64,000 nt of DNA. Origin: Streptomyces katrae (GTDB lineage Bacteria; Actinomycetota; Actinomycetes; Streptomycetales; Streptomycetaceae). The position numbers were made by a program, and so were the translations under genes. Location: contig NZ_JNZY01000003.1 in NCBI RefSeq assembly GCF_000717655.1, forward strand, positions 124,001-188,000, given 5' to 3'. Each line of letters opens with the position of its first letter. Within the stretch, counting starts at the first letter, position 1. Of the stretch, positions 8,532 to 17,436 are shown piece by piece. The notes under the pieces are model-generated. The model searched no databases, was not told the DNA's origin, and saw only the letters and a program-made list of their open reading frames with translations.

Positions 8532-9182
8532 ATGCGCACCACACGTGTGACGGTCGCCGCCCTCGCGGCAGCGGCCGCGCTCACCCTCACCGCCTGCGGC
8601 GGTGAGCCCGTCAAGACCGAGGCGGTCACGCAGATCACCGGCCAGTCCAAGGCCGGGACCGCCACGGTCCTCGACCGCCCCTTCGACAAGCCTGAGCTGG
8701 TCCTGACGGACACCACCGGCAAGCCGTGGAACCTGCGCGAGCAGACCAAGGGCAAGCCGACGCTCATCTACTTCGGCTACACCAACTGCCCGGACGTGTG
8801 CCCCCTGACGATGAGCAACATCGCCGTCGCCAAGAAGGCACTCCCCAAGGCCGACCAGGACCAGCTCCAGGTCGTGTTCGTCACCACCGACCCCGAACGG
8901 GACACTCCCGACTCCCTCGGCGCGTGGCTCAAGGCCCAGGACCCGTCCTTCACCGGACTGACCGGGGACTTCGCCACCATCCAGGCCGCCGCGCGCAAGC
9001 TCGGCATCGGTATCGAGGCCGCCAAGAAGGAGGCCGACGGCAGCGTCGTCTCCATGCACGGCGCCCAGGTCATCGCGTTCTCGCCCAAGACCGACGAGGG
9101 GTACCTCCTCTACGGCGAAGGCAGCACCGTCGACGACTACACCAAGGACCTGCCGAAGATCATCAAGGGAGAGAACCCGTGA
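8532..9182 (+). CDS. sco: Sco (SCO1/SenC) copper metallochaperone lipoprotein
   Basis: A 216-residue lipoprotein with the signal peptide MRTTRVTVAALAAAAALTLT and lipobox LTAC. The thioredoxin-fold SCO1/SenC domain carries the copper-binding NCPDVCPLT motif (about residues 86-94) and the distal His in VVSMHGAQVIAF (about 175). In S. lividans, Sco inserts copper into the CuA centre of cytochrome c oxidase. The ATG at 8532 is chosen because it begins the signal peptide; the frame is open upstream to 8421. Its TGA overlaps the GTG of ecuC (GTGA), so the two are translationally coupled. Confidence 0.92.
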   Translation: MRTTRVTVAALAAAAALTLTACGGEPVKTEAVTQITGQSKAGTATVLDRPFDKPELVLTDTTGKPWNLREQTKGKPTLIYFGYTNCPDVCPLTMSNIAVAKKALPKADQDQLQVVFVTTDPERDTPDSLGAWLKAQDPSFTGLTGDFATIQAAARKLGIGIEAAKKEADGSVVSMHGAQVIAFSPKTDEGYLLYGEGSTVDDYTKDLPKIIKGENP

Positions 9183-9676
9183 CCGCCCGCACCACCCGCA
9201 CCCTCGCCGCCGCACTCTCCCTGACGGCAGCCCTCGCCATATCCGGCTGCTCATCGCTCTCCGACTCCGGCGCCGCCGCCAACGCCGGCGCGGACAGGCC
9301 GGAGATGACGGTCACCGGCGCCTTCATGCCGGAGCCCGTGAACGACAAGATGGCCGGCGCGTTCATGGTCATCAAGAACGGCTCGAAGACCGCCGACAAG
9401 CTCACGGCCGTCACCAGCCCACTCTCGGACGATCTGCAGATCCACGAGACCAAGGACCAGAAGATGCAGCAGGTCGCGGCCATGGATGTGCCGGCCAACG
9501 GCGAGCTCAAGCTGGAGCGCGGCGGCAGCCACGTCATGTTCATGGGGCTGAAGAACACGCCGAAGATCGGTGACAAGGTCACCGTCGAGCTGCGCTTCGA
9601 GAAGGCCGACCCGGTCAAGGTCGAGCTGGAGGTCAAGGAACGGACGTACAACGCCCAGAACACCAGCGCCCACTGA
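9179..9676 (+). CDS. ecuC: ECuC / PCu(A)C extracytoplasmic copper chaperone
   Basis: A 165-residue lipoprotein (lipobox LAISGC, about residues 20-25) with a PCu(A)C domain. The His/Met copper ligands typical of the family are visible around LQIHETKDQKMQQVAAM and GGSHVMFMGL. In S. lividans the equivalent protein hands copper to Sco. The GTG start at 9179 overlaps the sco stop codon; the frame is also open upstream inside sco, but only the 9179 start gives the lipoprotein signal. The CopC-CopD fusion follows after 22 bp. Confidence 0.9.
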   Translation: MTARTTRTLAAALSLTAALAISGCSSLSDSGAAANAGADRPEMTVTGAFMPEPVNDKMAGAFMVIKNGSKTADKLTAVTSPLSDDLQIHETKDQKMQQVAAMDVPANGELKLERGGSHVMFMGLKNTPKIGDKVTVELRFEKADPVKVELEVKERTYNAQNTSAH

Positions 9677-9698
9677 CGGACCGAGGTACTGACACGCC

Positions 9699-11669
9699 AT
9701 GACGGCCATCGCCCCCTCCCCGGCCCGCGTCCGGGCCGCGGCACTCCTGCCGCGGCTCGCGCTGGTCCTCGCAGTCCTGCTGGCAGCCCTGTTCACCGCG
9801 GCCGGCCCGGCCACGGCACACGCCGCACTCACCGCGAGCGACCCCAAGGAAGGGGCGGTGGTCGCCACGGCACCCGCCCAGGTCACCCTCTCCTTCTCGG
9901 AGCAGGTCGCCATGGGCGACGACTCGATCCGCGTCATGGACCCGCAGGGCAGGCGGGTGGACACCGGCGAACTGCGCGACATGTGCAGCGGATCCACCAT
10001 CCGCTACGGCACCGCACTGCACTCCGGGCTGCCGGACGGCACGTACACCGTCGCCTGGCAGGCCGTGTCCGCCGACAGCCACCCCGTCTCCGGTGCCTTC
10101 ACCTTCTCCATCGGGGCCCCCTCGGCGACCAGCGTCGCCCTGCCCACCGGGCAGGCGGGCGGCGGGCCCGTCGGCATCGTGTACGGCATCGCCCGCTACG
10201 CCGCCTACGCCGGCTTCACGGTCCTCGTCGGCGGGGCCGCCTTCATCCTGCTGTGCTGGCGCCGCGGCGCGGCGCAGCGCCCGCTGCAGAAGCTCGTCGT
10301 ACGCGCCTGGGTCACACTCACCGCCGCCACCCTGGCGATGCTGGTGCTCCGCAACCCGTACACGGGGTCGGGGAAGTTCGCCGACGCGCTGGACCTCGAC
10401 GGCCTCAAGGCCGTTCTGGAAACCAAGCCCGGTGCCTCCCTGGTCTCCCGGCTGCTGCTTCTCGGTGCCGCCGCGCTGTTCATCGCCGTGCTGTTCGGCG
10501 CCTTCGCGCGCAGGACCGCCGAGACCGGGGACATCGGCAAGGGCAAGAACGGGGACAAAGACAAGGGGCAGGCTGCGGACAAGGAGGCCAACGACCTGCT
10601 CTTCGGCCTCGGCACAGGCGGAGCCGTCGTCGCCGGCGGGATCGCCGCCACCTGGGCGCTGTCCGAGCACGCCTCCACCGGCGTCCAGCCCGGGATCGCC
10701 ATGCCCGCCGACATCCTGCACCTGCTGGCCGTCGCCGCCTGGCTCGGCGGGCTCACCGCACTGCTCGTCGCCCTCCACAAGGTCCCCGGGATCGAACGCG
10801 AGGCGGTCCAGCGGTTCTCCCGGGTCGCGTTCGTCAGTGTCCTGGTGCTGACGGTTACCGGCATCTACCAGTCCTGGCGCCAGGTCGGCAGCTGGTCGGC
10901 CCTCACCGGTACCAGTTACGGACAGCTTCTGTTGCTGAAGGTCGGGCTCGTCGCCGCCCTGGTCGGCATCGCCTACGTCTCCCGCTCGTGGACCGCACGG
11001 CTCACCGACGCACCCGCCGCGAAGCCGGCCAAGGTCGGTCGGCAGCGCGATGTTTCACGTGAAACACAGCCGGCCGCCGTCACGGTCCCCGACGACCCGA
11101 AGCGCGCCGCCCAGCTCGCCCGCCAGCGTGCCGCCCGCGAGAACGCACGCGAAAAGCAGGTCCGCGACGCCGATCCGAACCGGGCGGGGCTGCGTCGCTC
11201 CGTCCTCGCCGAGGCCGGAGTCGCCGTGGTCCTGCTCGCCGTGACCACTGTCCTGACCGGCACCGAACCCGGCCGGACCGCCGAGCAGACGAGCAGCCGC
11301 GACTCCGCGGCCACCGCCGTCCCCAACCGCGCCATCAAGATCACGCTGCCGTTCGACTCCGGCGGCGAGAACGGGAAGGGATCGGTCCGGGTGGAGCTCG
11401 ACCCGGGCCGGGTCGGCGCCAACTCGCTCCATGTCTGGGTCGACGACCCCGAGGGCAAGCCTCTCGACATCCCCGAGATCAAGGTCGCCTTCACCCTCTC
11501 CGCCAAGGACATCGGCCCCCTGCCGCTCATCCCGGAGCGTGCGGCCCCCGGACACTGGAGCGCATCCGGCGTCCAGCTGCCGCTCTCCGGGGAATGGCGG
11601 ATCGACGTGACCGTCCGTACCTCCGACATCGACCAGACGACCGTGCAGAAGACCGTGAAGATCGGCTGA
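9699..11669 (+). CDS. CopC-CopD fusion copper-transport membrane protein
   Basis: A 656-residue fusion. The signal peptide is cleaved before HAALTASDPKEGAVV, giving the N-terminal copper-binding His of the CopC domain (about residues 40-135). A multi-helix CopD-type membrane domain follows (about 160-445), interrupted by a Lys/Asp-rich loop near 275-300. A last helix lies near 510 and an external C-terminal domain ends the protein. Proposed role: copper uptake or transfer across the membrane. A perfect parS site at 11051-11066 lies inside the gene and is read as codons for DVSRET in a cytoplasmic or linker loop. Confidence 0.9.
   Translation: MTAIAPSPARVRAAALLPRLALVLAVLLAALFTAAGPATAHAALTASDPKEGAVVATAPAQVTLSFSEQVAMGDDSIRVMDPQGRRVDTGELRDMCSGSTIRYGTALHSGLPDGTYTVAWQAVSADSHPVSGAFTFSIGAPSATSVALPTGQAGGGPVGIVYGIARYAAYAGFTVLVGGAAFILLCWRRGAAQRPLQKLVVRAWVTLTAATLAMLVLRNPYTGSGKFADALDLDGLKAVLETKPGASLVSRLLLLGAAALFIAVLFGAFARRTAETGDIGKGKNGDKDKGQAADKEANDLLFGLGTGGAVVAGGIAATWALSEHASTGVQPGIAMPADILHLLAVAAWLGGLTALLVALHKVPGIEREAVQRFSRVAFVSVLVLTVTGIYQSWRQVGSWSALTGTSYGQLLLLKVGLVAALVGIAYVSRSWTARLTDAPAAKPAKVGRQRDVSRETQPAAVTVPDDPKRAAQLARQRAARENAREKQVRDADPNRAGLRRSVLAEAGVAVVLLAVTTVLTGTEPGRTAEQTSSRDSAATAVPNRAIKITLPFDSGGENGKGSVRVELDPGRVGANSLHVWVDDPEGKPLDIPEIKVAFTLSAKDIGPLPLIPERAAPGHWSASGVQLPLSGEWRIDVTVRTSDIDQTTVQKTVKIG
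11051..11066. other. parS site inside the copC-copD gene
   Basis: A perfect 16-bp TGTTTCACGTGAAACA, the ParB-binding palindrome of Streptomyces, within coding sequence. Confidence 0.93.
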
Positions 11670-11674
11670 CCAGC

Positions 11675-12949
11675 GTGACCGAGAGCAACACCGACATCGA
11701 GATCTCCCGGCGCCGACTGCTGGGCACCGTAGGCGCCGCAGGCGCCGCCGGGCTGGCGCTCGGCGCCACCGGCGGTGCACTCGTGCACTCCGCACTCGCC
11801 GGCTCCCCGGCCGGTGCTCCCGGAGCGGCCGGGAGCCTTGCCTCCCTCGGCGCCACCGAGGTCGCGTTCCACGGCGACCATCAGGCCGGCATCACCACGC
11901 CGCTGCAGGCCAAGGGCCACGTCGTCGCCTTCGACCTGGCCCCGGGCGCCGGGCGCAAGGAGGCCGCTGCCCTGATGCGCCGCTGGTCCGACACCGCCCG
12001 CCTGCTGATGGCGGGCAAGGCGGTTTCGTCCGCGGACACCGGGATCGCCCTCGATGCCGGACCGTCCTCCCTCACCGTCACCTTCGGCTTCGGGTACTCC
12101 TTCTTCGAGCGCACCGGGCTCACCGCCCGCCGTCCCACTGCCCTCGACCCGCTGCCCGACTTCTCCGCCGACCGGCTCGACGCCCAGCGCAGCAACGGCG
12201 ACCTCTGGGTCCAGATCGGCGCCGACGACGGGCTCGTCGCCTTCCACGCCCTGCGTGCCCTGCAGAAGGAGGCGGGGGACGCCGCCCGGGTGCGCTGGCA
12301 GATGAACGGTTTCAACCGGACCCCCGGCGCCACCGCCGCCCCGATGACCGCCCGCAACCTCATGGGCCAGATCGACGGCACCGGCAACCCGAAGCCCGCT
12401 GAGCCGGACTTCGACAAGCGGATCTTCGTCCCCGCCACCGGCCCCGGGCCCGCCGAGCACGCCTGGATGGGCGGGGGCTCGTACGCCGTCGTACGCCGCA
12501 TCCGGATGCTCCTCGACGACTGGGACAAGCAGTCCCTGGCCCAGCAGGAGCAGGTCATAGGCCGCACGAAGGCCACCGGCGCCCCCCTCACCGGCGGCAC
12601 CGAGACCACCGAGATGGCCCTCGACAAGATCGGCCCCGACGGCAAACCGGTCATCCCGTCCAACGCGCACGCCCGGATCTCCGCCCCCGAGCAGAACGGC
12701 GGGGCCGCCATGCTCCGGCGTCCCTTCTCCTTCCACGACGGGATCGGCGCCGACGGCACCCCGGACGCGGGGCTCCTCTTCATCTGCTGGCAGGCCGATC
12801 CGCTGCGCGGTTTCGTGCCCGTCCAGCGCAAGCTCGACCGCGGGGACGCCCTGTCGGAGTTCATCCGGCACGAGTCCAGCGGGCTGTACGCGGTACCGCG
12901 CGCCCCCCGCGACGGTGAGTACGTGGGGCAGCGGCTGCTCGAAGGATGA
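11675..12949 (+). CDS. dtpA: Tat-exported Dyp-type haem peroxidase
   Basis: A 424-residue enzyme. The GTG at 11675 is five bases after the copCD stop, and the product carries a Tat signal (EISRRRLLGTVGAAGAAGLALG, twin Arg at 12-13). The DyP signature GQIDGTGN (catalytic Asp near residue 233) is present, and the C-terminal half (HARISAPEQNGGAAMLRRPFSF) matches the haem-ligand region. In S. lividans, DtpA works with Sco and ECuC in copper delivery to cytochrome oxidase and in development. The frame is open upstream to 11594 but that start lies inside copCD. Confidence 0.92.
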   Translation: MTESNTDIEISRRRLLGTVGAAGAAGLALGATGGALVHSALAGSPAGAPGAAGSLASLGATEVAFHGDHQAGITTPLQAKGHVVAFDLAPGAGRKEAAALMRRWSDTARLLMAGKAVSSADTGIALDAGPSSLTVTFGFGYSFFERTGLTARRPTALDPLPDFSADRLDAQRSNGDLWVQIGADDGLVAFHALRALQKEAGDAARVRWQMNGFNRTPGATAAPMTARNLMGQIDGTGNPKPAEPDFDKRIFVPATGPGPAEHAWMGGGSYAVVRRIRMLLDDWDKQSLAQQEQVIGRTKATGAPLTGGTETTEMALDKIGPDGKPVIPSNAHARISAPEQNGGAAMLRRPFSFHDGIGADGTPDAGLLFICWQADPLRGFVPVQRKLDRGDALSEFIRHESSGLYAVPRAPRDGEYVGQRLLEG

Positions 12950-12991
12950 ACAGCACCCCGGCGGTCGGGGGCCCGGCATTAGGCTGATCAC

Positions 12992-13927
12992 ATGTCGGCC
13001 ACCCGCTTCACCTATCTCGGTCCCGAGGGCACCTTCACCGAAGCCGCCCTCCGCACACTGCCGGAAGCCGCGACCCGGGAGCTCGTCCCGATGGTGTCGG
13101 TCCCGGCCGCCCTGGATGCCGTACGCAACGGGGAGGCCGCGGCCGCCCTGGTGCCGATCGAGAACTCGGTGGAGGGCGGGGTCACCGCCACGCTGGACGA
13201 GCTGGCCTCCGGCGAACCGCTGATGATCTACCGCGAGGTACTGCTGCCCATCACCTTCGCGCTGCTCGTGCGGCCGGGGACCAAGCTGTCGGACGTCAAG
13301 ACCGTCACCGGGCACCCGGTCGCCCAGCCCCAGGTGCGCAACTGGCTGCGGGCGAACCTGCCCGACGCGGTGTGGGAGTCGGCCGCCTCCAACGCCGACG
13401 GCGCCCGGCTGGTCCAGGAGGGCCGCTTCGACGCCGCTTTCGCGGGCGAGTTCGCGGCCGCCACGTACGGGCTCGTCCCGCTGGTCACCGAGATCCACGA
13501 CGCGGAGAACGCCGAGACCCGGTTCGTGCTCGTCGGGCGGCCCGCGCGGCCCGCCGCACCGACCGGCGCGGACAAGACCTCCGTCGTGCTGTGGCTCGGC
13601 GACGACCACCCCGGTGCGCTGCTGGAGCTCCTCCAGGAGTTCGCCGTCCGCGGAGTCAATCTGATGCTGATCCAGTCGCGGCCGACGGGCGCGGGCATCG
13701 GCAACTACTGCTTCGCCGTCGACGCGGAGGGCCACATCTCCGACCGCAGGGTCAGCGAGGCGCTCATGGGGCTCAAGCGCACCTGCCCCCAGGTCCGCTT
13801 CCTCGGCTCCTACCCGCGCGCCGGTGTCGCTCAGGGTGACGTGCGCGCTCCGCGGCCCGGCACGTCGGACGGTGACTTCACGGCCGCTTCCGACTGGCTG
13901 ACGCGCTGCCTCGACGGTCGGGCGTAG
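12992..13927 (+). CDS. pheA: prephenate dehydratase
   Basis: A 311-residue monofunctional enzyme converting prephenate to phenylpyruvate in phenylalanine synthesis. The PDT domain starts at TYLGPEGTFTEAAL and contains PIENSVEGGV and the catalytic ETRF (about residues 170-173). A C-terminal ACT domain follows (GALLELLQEFAVRGVNLMLIQSRPTG). The usual ESRP of the Phe-binding site reads QSRP, which I believe is normal in actinomycetes. It lies 42 bp after dtpA. The aminotransferase at 42228-43310 could catalyse the next step. Confidence 0.95.
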   Translation: MSATRFTYLGPEGTFTEAALRTLPEAATRELVPMVSVPAALDAVRNGEAAAALVPIENSVEGGVTATLDELASGEPLMIYREVLLPITFALLVRPGTKLSDVKTVTGHPVAQPQVRNWLRANLPDAVWESAASNADGARLVQEGRFDAAFAGEFAAATYGLVPLVTEIHDAENAETRFVLVGRPARPAAPTGADKTSVVLWLGDDHPGALLELLQEFAVRGVNLMLIQSRPTGAGIGNYCFAVDAEGHISDRRVSEALMGLKRTCPQVRFLGSYPRAGVAQGDVRAPRPGTSDGDFTAASDWLTRCLDGRA

Positions 13928-14453
13928 CTCTTCCTCCACTGTCCACAGAGTTATCCACAGGCCGAGATGGGGACCTGTGGACTAGTCGACATCACGGCGC
14001 GACAAGGTCGACAAATCGGTCGGCGGACCCAGGTTTCGCGCTGGGGAGCGGGAGGTGAACGGCGTCACCCCCGCATCGCCGATCAACTCTTTGGGACGAG
14101 CCATTCCCACCCGAATGAGTGTGTGAGGGCGGTTTGAACCTTGATTCGTCCCGACGGCCTGCCGGTGGGGGTTGATCTAATTCCGTGTCCACAGATCCGG
14201 CGCACAGCCTGTGGAAAAGTCTCCGTGGTGGACAATTCCTGTGGACAAGGAAGGCCTTCCCGCCCTGCTCAGAGGGTGCCCGGATACCCTGGTTGTGCCC
14301 CTTTTCGGGGAATGGGGGGCATTTATTGACCGCCCGGCGGGGGCCACTTCCAGCCAGCCGGGCTGGGTTTTTCATTCTCCGCAATTAGGACAAAGTGACA
14401 CGCAGCGTGATATCGGTGCGAGCCCAGGAGGCCCAGCCCGGTAGCCTGGAGGG
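13928..14453. other. 526-bp pheA-serS intergenic region with DnaA-box-like sites
   Basis: No convincing gene is present. It holds seven sites matching TTGTCCACA at 7-9 of 9 positions in either orientation: 13939, 13951 (TTATCCACA), 13976, 14185, 14210, 14227 and 14240 (perfect TGTGGACAA). An 8-bp inverted repeat TCCACAGG/CCTGTGGA lies at 13954-13981, a 12-bp palindrome GGAAGGCCTTCC at 14249-14260, and an intrinsic terminator at 14350-14372. No T-box signature is present. Confidence 0.65.
14350..14372 (+). terminator. intrinsic terminator upstream of serS
   Basis: Stem CCAGCC/GGCTGG (14350-14355 and 14361-14366), loop AGCCG, then GTTTTT. It ends 81 bp before the serS start and 423 bp after pheA, so it may end a leader or a small transcript rather than pheA itself. 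Confidence 0.6.
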
Positions 14454-15731
14454 GTGATTGACCTCCGGCTGCTCCGTGAAGACCCTGACCGTGTCCGCGC
14501 CTCGCAGCGCGCCCGTGGAGAGGACGTCGAACTCGTCGACGCATTGCTCTCCGCCGACGAGCGCCGCAGGTCGTCCGGCATGCGTTTCGACGAACTGCGC
14601 AATGAGCAGAAGTCGCTCGGCAAGCTCATCCCGAAGGCCTCCCCGGAGGAGCGGGCGGAGCTGCTCAAGAAGGCCGAACAGCTCAAGACGGACGTCAAGG
14701 CCGCCGAGGCCGAGCAGAACGAGGCCGACGAGGCCGCCAAGCGTCTGCTGCTGCAGCTCGGCAACATCGTGCACGAGGACGTCCCGGTCGGCGGCGAGGA
14801 GGACTTCACCGTCCTCGAGACGCACGGCACGATCCGCGACTTCGGCGCGGAGGGCTTCGAGCCCAAGGACCACCTCGAGCTCGGCGAGTCGCTGGGGGCC
14901 ATCGACGTCGAGCGCGGCGCCAAGGTGTCGGGCTCGCGCTTCTACTACCTGACCGGTGTCGGCGCCCTGCTGGAGCTCGCCCTCGTCAACGCGGCGATCG
15001 CTCAGGCCACCGAGGCCGGCTTCATCCCCATGCTGACCCCGGCGCTGGTCCGCCCGCGCGCCATGGAGGGCACCGGCTTCCTCGGCCAGGCCGCGGAGAA
15101 CGTGTACCACCTCGAGAAGGACGACTACTACCTGGTCGGCACCTCCGAGGTCCCGCTCGCCGCGTACCACATGGACGAGATCATCGACGCCGACAAGCTG
15201 CCACTGCGGTACGCCGGCTTCTCGCCGTGCTTCCGCCGCGAAGCCGGTACGTACGGCAAGGACACCCGCGGCATCTTCCGCGTCCACCAGTTCGACAAGG
15301 TCGAGATGTTCTCGTACGTCGCGCCGGAGGACGCCGAGGCCGAGCACCAGCGTCTCCTGGAATGGGAGAAGCAGTGGCTGACCAGCCTGGAACTGCCCTT
15401 CCAGGTGATCGACGTCGCCACCGGTGACCTGGGCGCCTCCGCCTCGCGCAAGTTCGACTGCGAGGCGTGGATCCCGACTCAGGGCAAGTACCGTGAGCTC
15501 ACCTCCGCCTCGAACTGCAACGGCTTCCAGGCCCGCCGTCTGTCGATCCGCTACCGCGACGGCAAGAAGACCGCTCCGCTGTCGACGCTGAACGGCACGC
15601 TGTGCGCCGTACCGCGCACGATCGTCGCCATCCTGGAGAACCACCAGCAGGCCGACGGTTCGGTGCGGGTGCCGGCAGCGCTCCGTCCCTACCTGGGCGG
15701 CCGCGAGTTCCTGGAGCCGATCACCAAGTGA
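14454..15731 (+). CDS. serS: seryl-tRNA synthetase
   Basis: A 425-residue class II synthetase that charges tRNA-Ser. The N-terminal coiled-coil arm (about residues 1-105, [18 protein letters not shown]) binds the tRNA long arm. The catalytic core has motif 2 ([30 protein letters not shown]) and motif 3 ([18 protein letters not shown]). The GTG at 14454 is preceded closely by GGAGGG. Its TGA overlaps the GTG of the HAD gene. Confidence 0.97.
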   Translation: MIDLRLLREDPDRVRASQRARGEDVELVDALLSADERRRSSGMRFDELRNEQKSLGKLIPKASPEERAELLKKAEQLKTDVKAAEAEQNEADEAAKRLLLQLGNIVHEDVPVGGEEDFTVLETHGTIRDFGAEGFEPKDHLELGESLGAIDVERGAKVSGSRFYYLTGVGALLELALVNAAIAQATEAGFIPMLTPALVRPRAMEGTGFLGQAAENVYHLEKDDYYLVGTSEVPLAAYHMDEIIDADKLPLRYAGFSPCFRREAGTYGKDTRGIFRVHQFDKVEMFSYVAPEDAEAEHQRLLEWEKQWLTSLELPFQVIDVATGDLGASASRKFDCEAWIPTQGKYRELTSASNCNGFQARRLSIRYRDGKKTAPLSTLNGTLCAVPRTIVAILENHQQADGSVRVPAALRPYLGGREFLEPITK

Positions 15732-16540
15732 GCCCGGCCCCGTTCCCGTACAAGCTCGTCGCGACCGACCTCGACGGCACGCTGCTGCGTGGCGACGACA
15801 CCGTCTCGGAACGCACCCGTGAAGCGCTCGTCGCGGCCACCGCGGCGGGCGCGGCACACATCATCGTCACCGGCCGGGCCGTGCCCTGGACCCGGAGCGT
15901 GCTGGACGACCTCGGCTACAACGGGATCGCAGTGTGCGGGCAGGGCGCGCAGGTCTACGACGCAGGGGCGCACCGCCTGCTGACCTCGGTGACCCTCGAC
16001 CGGCAGCTGGCCGGTCTGGCGCTGTCGAAGCTCGAGGCAGAGGTGGGTCCGCTGGCGCTCGCAGCCAGCCGGGACGGGGTGGACGGCGACGTGCTGTTCG
16101 GACCCGGGTACCGGGTGCAGGAGGGCCTGCCGGCGCTCTACCTGGAGGACACGGCGCAGGTCTGGACGGCTCCGCTGAACAAGCTGTACATCCAGCACCC
16201 GGAGCTCGACGACGACGCGCTGGTGAAGGTGGCCCGGGAGACGGTGGGCTCCTTGGTGGACATCGTCATGGCCGGCCCGGGCATAGTGGAGATCCTGCCG
16301 CTGGGGCTGACGAAGGCCACCGGCCTCTCGCTGGCCGCGCGCCGGCTGGGTGTGAAGGCGGCGGAGACGATCGCCTTCGGCGACATGCCCAACGACATCC
16401 CGATGTTCGGCTGGGCGGCCCACGGCGTGGCGATGGCCAATGCCCATGCGGAGCTGAAGGCGGTGGCCGACGAGGTGACGGCCTCCAACGAGGAGGACGG
16501 CATCGCGGTGGTGCTGGAGCGTCTGCTGGGCGCTGCCTGA
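15728..16540 (+). CDS. Cof-type HAD phosphatase
   Basis: A 270-residue hydrolase of the Cof/YbiV subgroup, probably acting on sugar or cofactor phosphates. Motif I is [11 protein letters not shown] (nucleophile Asp), motif II is IIVTGRAV, the family Lys is in GLTKATGL, and motif IV is [11 protein letters not shown]. The GTG at 15728 overlaps the serS stop codon. A paralogue is at 32819-33685. The substrate cannot be read from sequence. Confidence 0.88.
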   Translation: MSPAPFPYKLVATDLDGTLLRGDDTVSERTREALVAATAAGAAHIIVTGRAVPWTRSVLDDLGYNGIAVCGQGAQVYDAGAHRLLTSVTLDRQLAGLALSKLEAEVGPLALAASRDGVDGDVLFGPGYRVQEGLPALYLEDTAQVWTAPLNKLYIQHPELDDDALVKVARETVGSLVDIVMAGPGIVEILPLGLTKATGLSLAARRLGVKAAETIAFGDMPNDIPMFGWAAHGVAMANAHAELKAVADEVTASNEEDGIAVVLERLLGAA

Positions 16541-16560
16541 CGGCTCGGCCGCCAAACGGG

Positions 16561-16619
16561 AAGGTCCGGAACAGCCCGCGCCGCAAGGCGCGCTCGAAGT
16601 GGCTGCTCCGGACCTTTTT
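16561..16619. terminator. branched bidirectional terminator
   Basis: Outer arms AAGGTCCGGAACAGCC (16561-16576) and GGCTGCTCCGGACCTT (16601-16616) pair with one mismatch. An inner hairpin CGCGCC-GCAA-GGCGCG has a GNRA tetraloop. A run of T follows on the + strand. It separates the convergent HAD and rhomboid-like genes. Confidence 0.85.
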
Positions 16620-16703
16620 GTTGCTCCCCGCACGACTCACTCTGCCCGGGGCGCAGGTCCCGTACCAGTCAATTTCCGCGCATCGGTCCGGCGAGGGCGA
16701 CGC

Positions 16704-17351
16704 TCATGTTTCACGTGAAACATTCCTGGGGTGCGGGTGGCGGGTGAGCGGCCAGGCAAGCAGGCCGACGGAGAGCGAGATGGCGTGCCCGAGGTCGGTG
16801 AAAGTGCCTCCCGTGAGGAGAGGGAGCCCGAAGAAGGCGACGACACAGGCGAGGTAGATCCAGCGCAAGGGGTTCGGAAGCCGGTAGGTGAGGACCCCGA
16901 TCGAGGCCGCGAGTCCATAACTGACACCGACGTCAACGACGTGGACCATGCTCTGCGGGGCGCGATGGTCCTGAATGGCCATCAGGACCACCTTCTGGCT
17001 GATCAGGGTGGCCGTGATGTGGGCCGTCGCGACGATGGCGAGCCAGCGCAGGGTCCCGAGCCAGCGTTCGACGGGGGCGTGGAAGAGCTCGAAGAGGACG
17101 GCGTACAGGGCGAGCGAGGCCGGGTTCGCTATCCAGAAGGCGCTGGAGATCAGGGCCCGTACGGGGTGCCGGGTGAGCTCGTGAATATTGCTGCTGTGGC
17201 GGTGGAGCAGGACGTGCTCGAGGTGGTCGGGCGCGATCACGACGATGATGCTCGTGACGGCGATGATCAGCAGCCATATGTGCGTACCGGGCGAGGAGCG
17301 TATCCAGGACCGGACGGGCCTGGACGGCTCGGGCTCGGCGTGCTCGATCAT
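16704..17351 (-). CDS. rhomboid-like membrane protein
   Basis: A 215-residue protein with about five or six hydrophobic segments: THIWLLIIAVTSIIVVIAP, NPASLALYAVLFELF, LRWLAIVATAHITATLIS, VDVGVSYGLAASIGVLTY, WIYLACVVAFFGLPLL, and AISLSVGLLAWPL. The pattern (HxxxN-like start, GVSYGLAASIG, late His) resembles rhomboid-like families of actinobacteria. A canonical catalytic GxSG serine motif is not evident (GVSYG is the nearest), so proteolytic activity is doubtful. The last five residues, VSRET, are encoded by a parS site. Confidence 0.7.
   Translation of the reverse strand: MIEHAEPEPSRPVRSWIRSSPGTHIWLLIIAVTSIIVVIAPDHLEHVLLHRHSSNIHELTRHPVRALISSAFWIANPASLALYAVLFELFHAPVERWLGTLRWLAIVATAHITATLISQKVVLMAIQDHRAPQSMVHVVDVGVSYGLAASIGVLTYRLPNPLRWIYLACVVAFFGLPLLTGGTFTDLGHAISLSVGLLAWPLTRHPHPRNVSRET
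16707..16722. other. parS site at the end of the rhomboid-like gene
   Basis: Perfect TGTTTCACGTGAAACA overlapping the last codons of the minus-strand gene that ends at 16704. Confidence 0.93.
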
Positions 17352-17436
17352 GCACTGATTTTGCCCCGTACGGCGGTGCCCCGCCTGGCCGGTGGGCCGG
17401 GCGGGGCACTGGATGCGGAGCCGGTGTTGCGGGGGC

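Noticed and set aside
14141..14444. Short open frames before serS
   Set aside because: They overlap each other and the DnaA-like boxes and terminator, lack ribosome binding sites, and have no recognisable product.
13928..14453. Possible second replication origin in the pheA-serS gap
   Set aside because: Seven DnaA-like boxes but no dnaA/dnaN neighbours, no AT-rich unwinding region and too few boxes for a streptomycete oriC.
13928..14453. T-box riboswitch for serS
   Set aside because: No TGGNACCGCG-type T-box sequence or specifier stem could be found.
16707..16722. parS palindromes as transcription terminators
   Set aside because: They have an uninterrupted 16-bp palindrome with no loop and no T-run, and the same sequence recurs exactly, which fits a ParB site.
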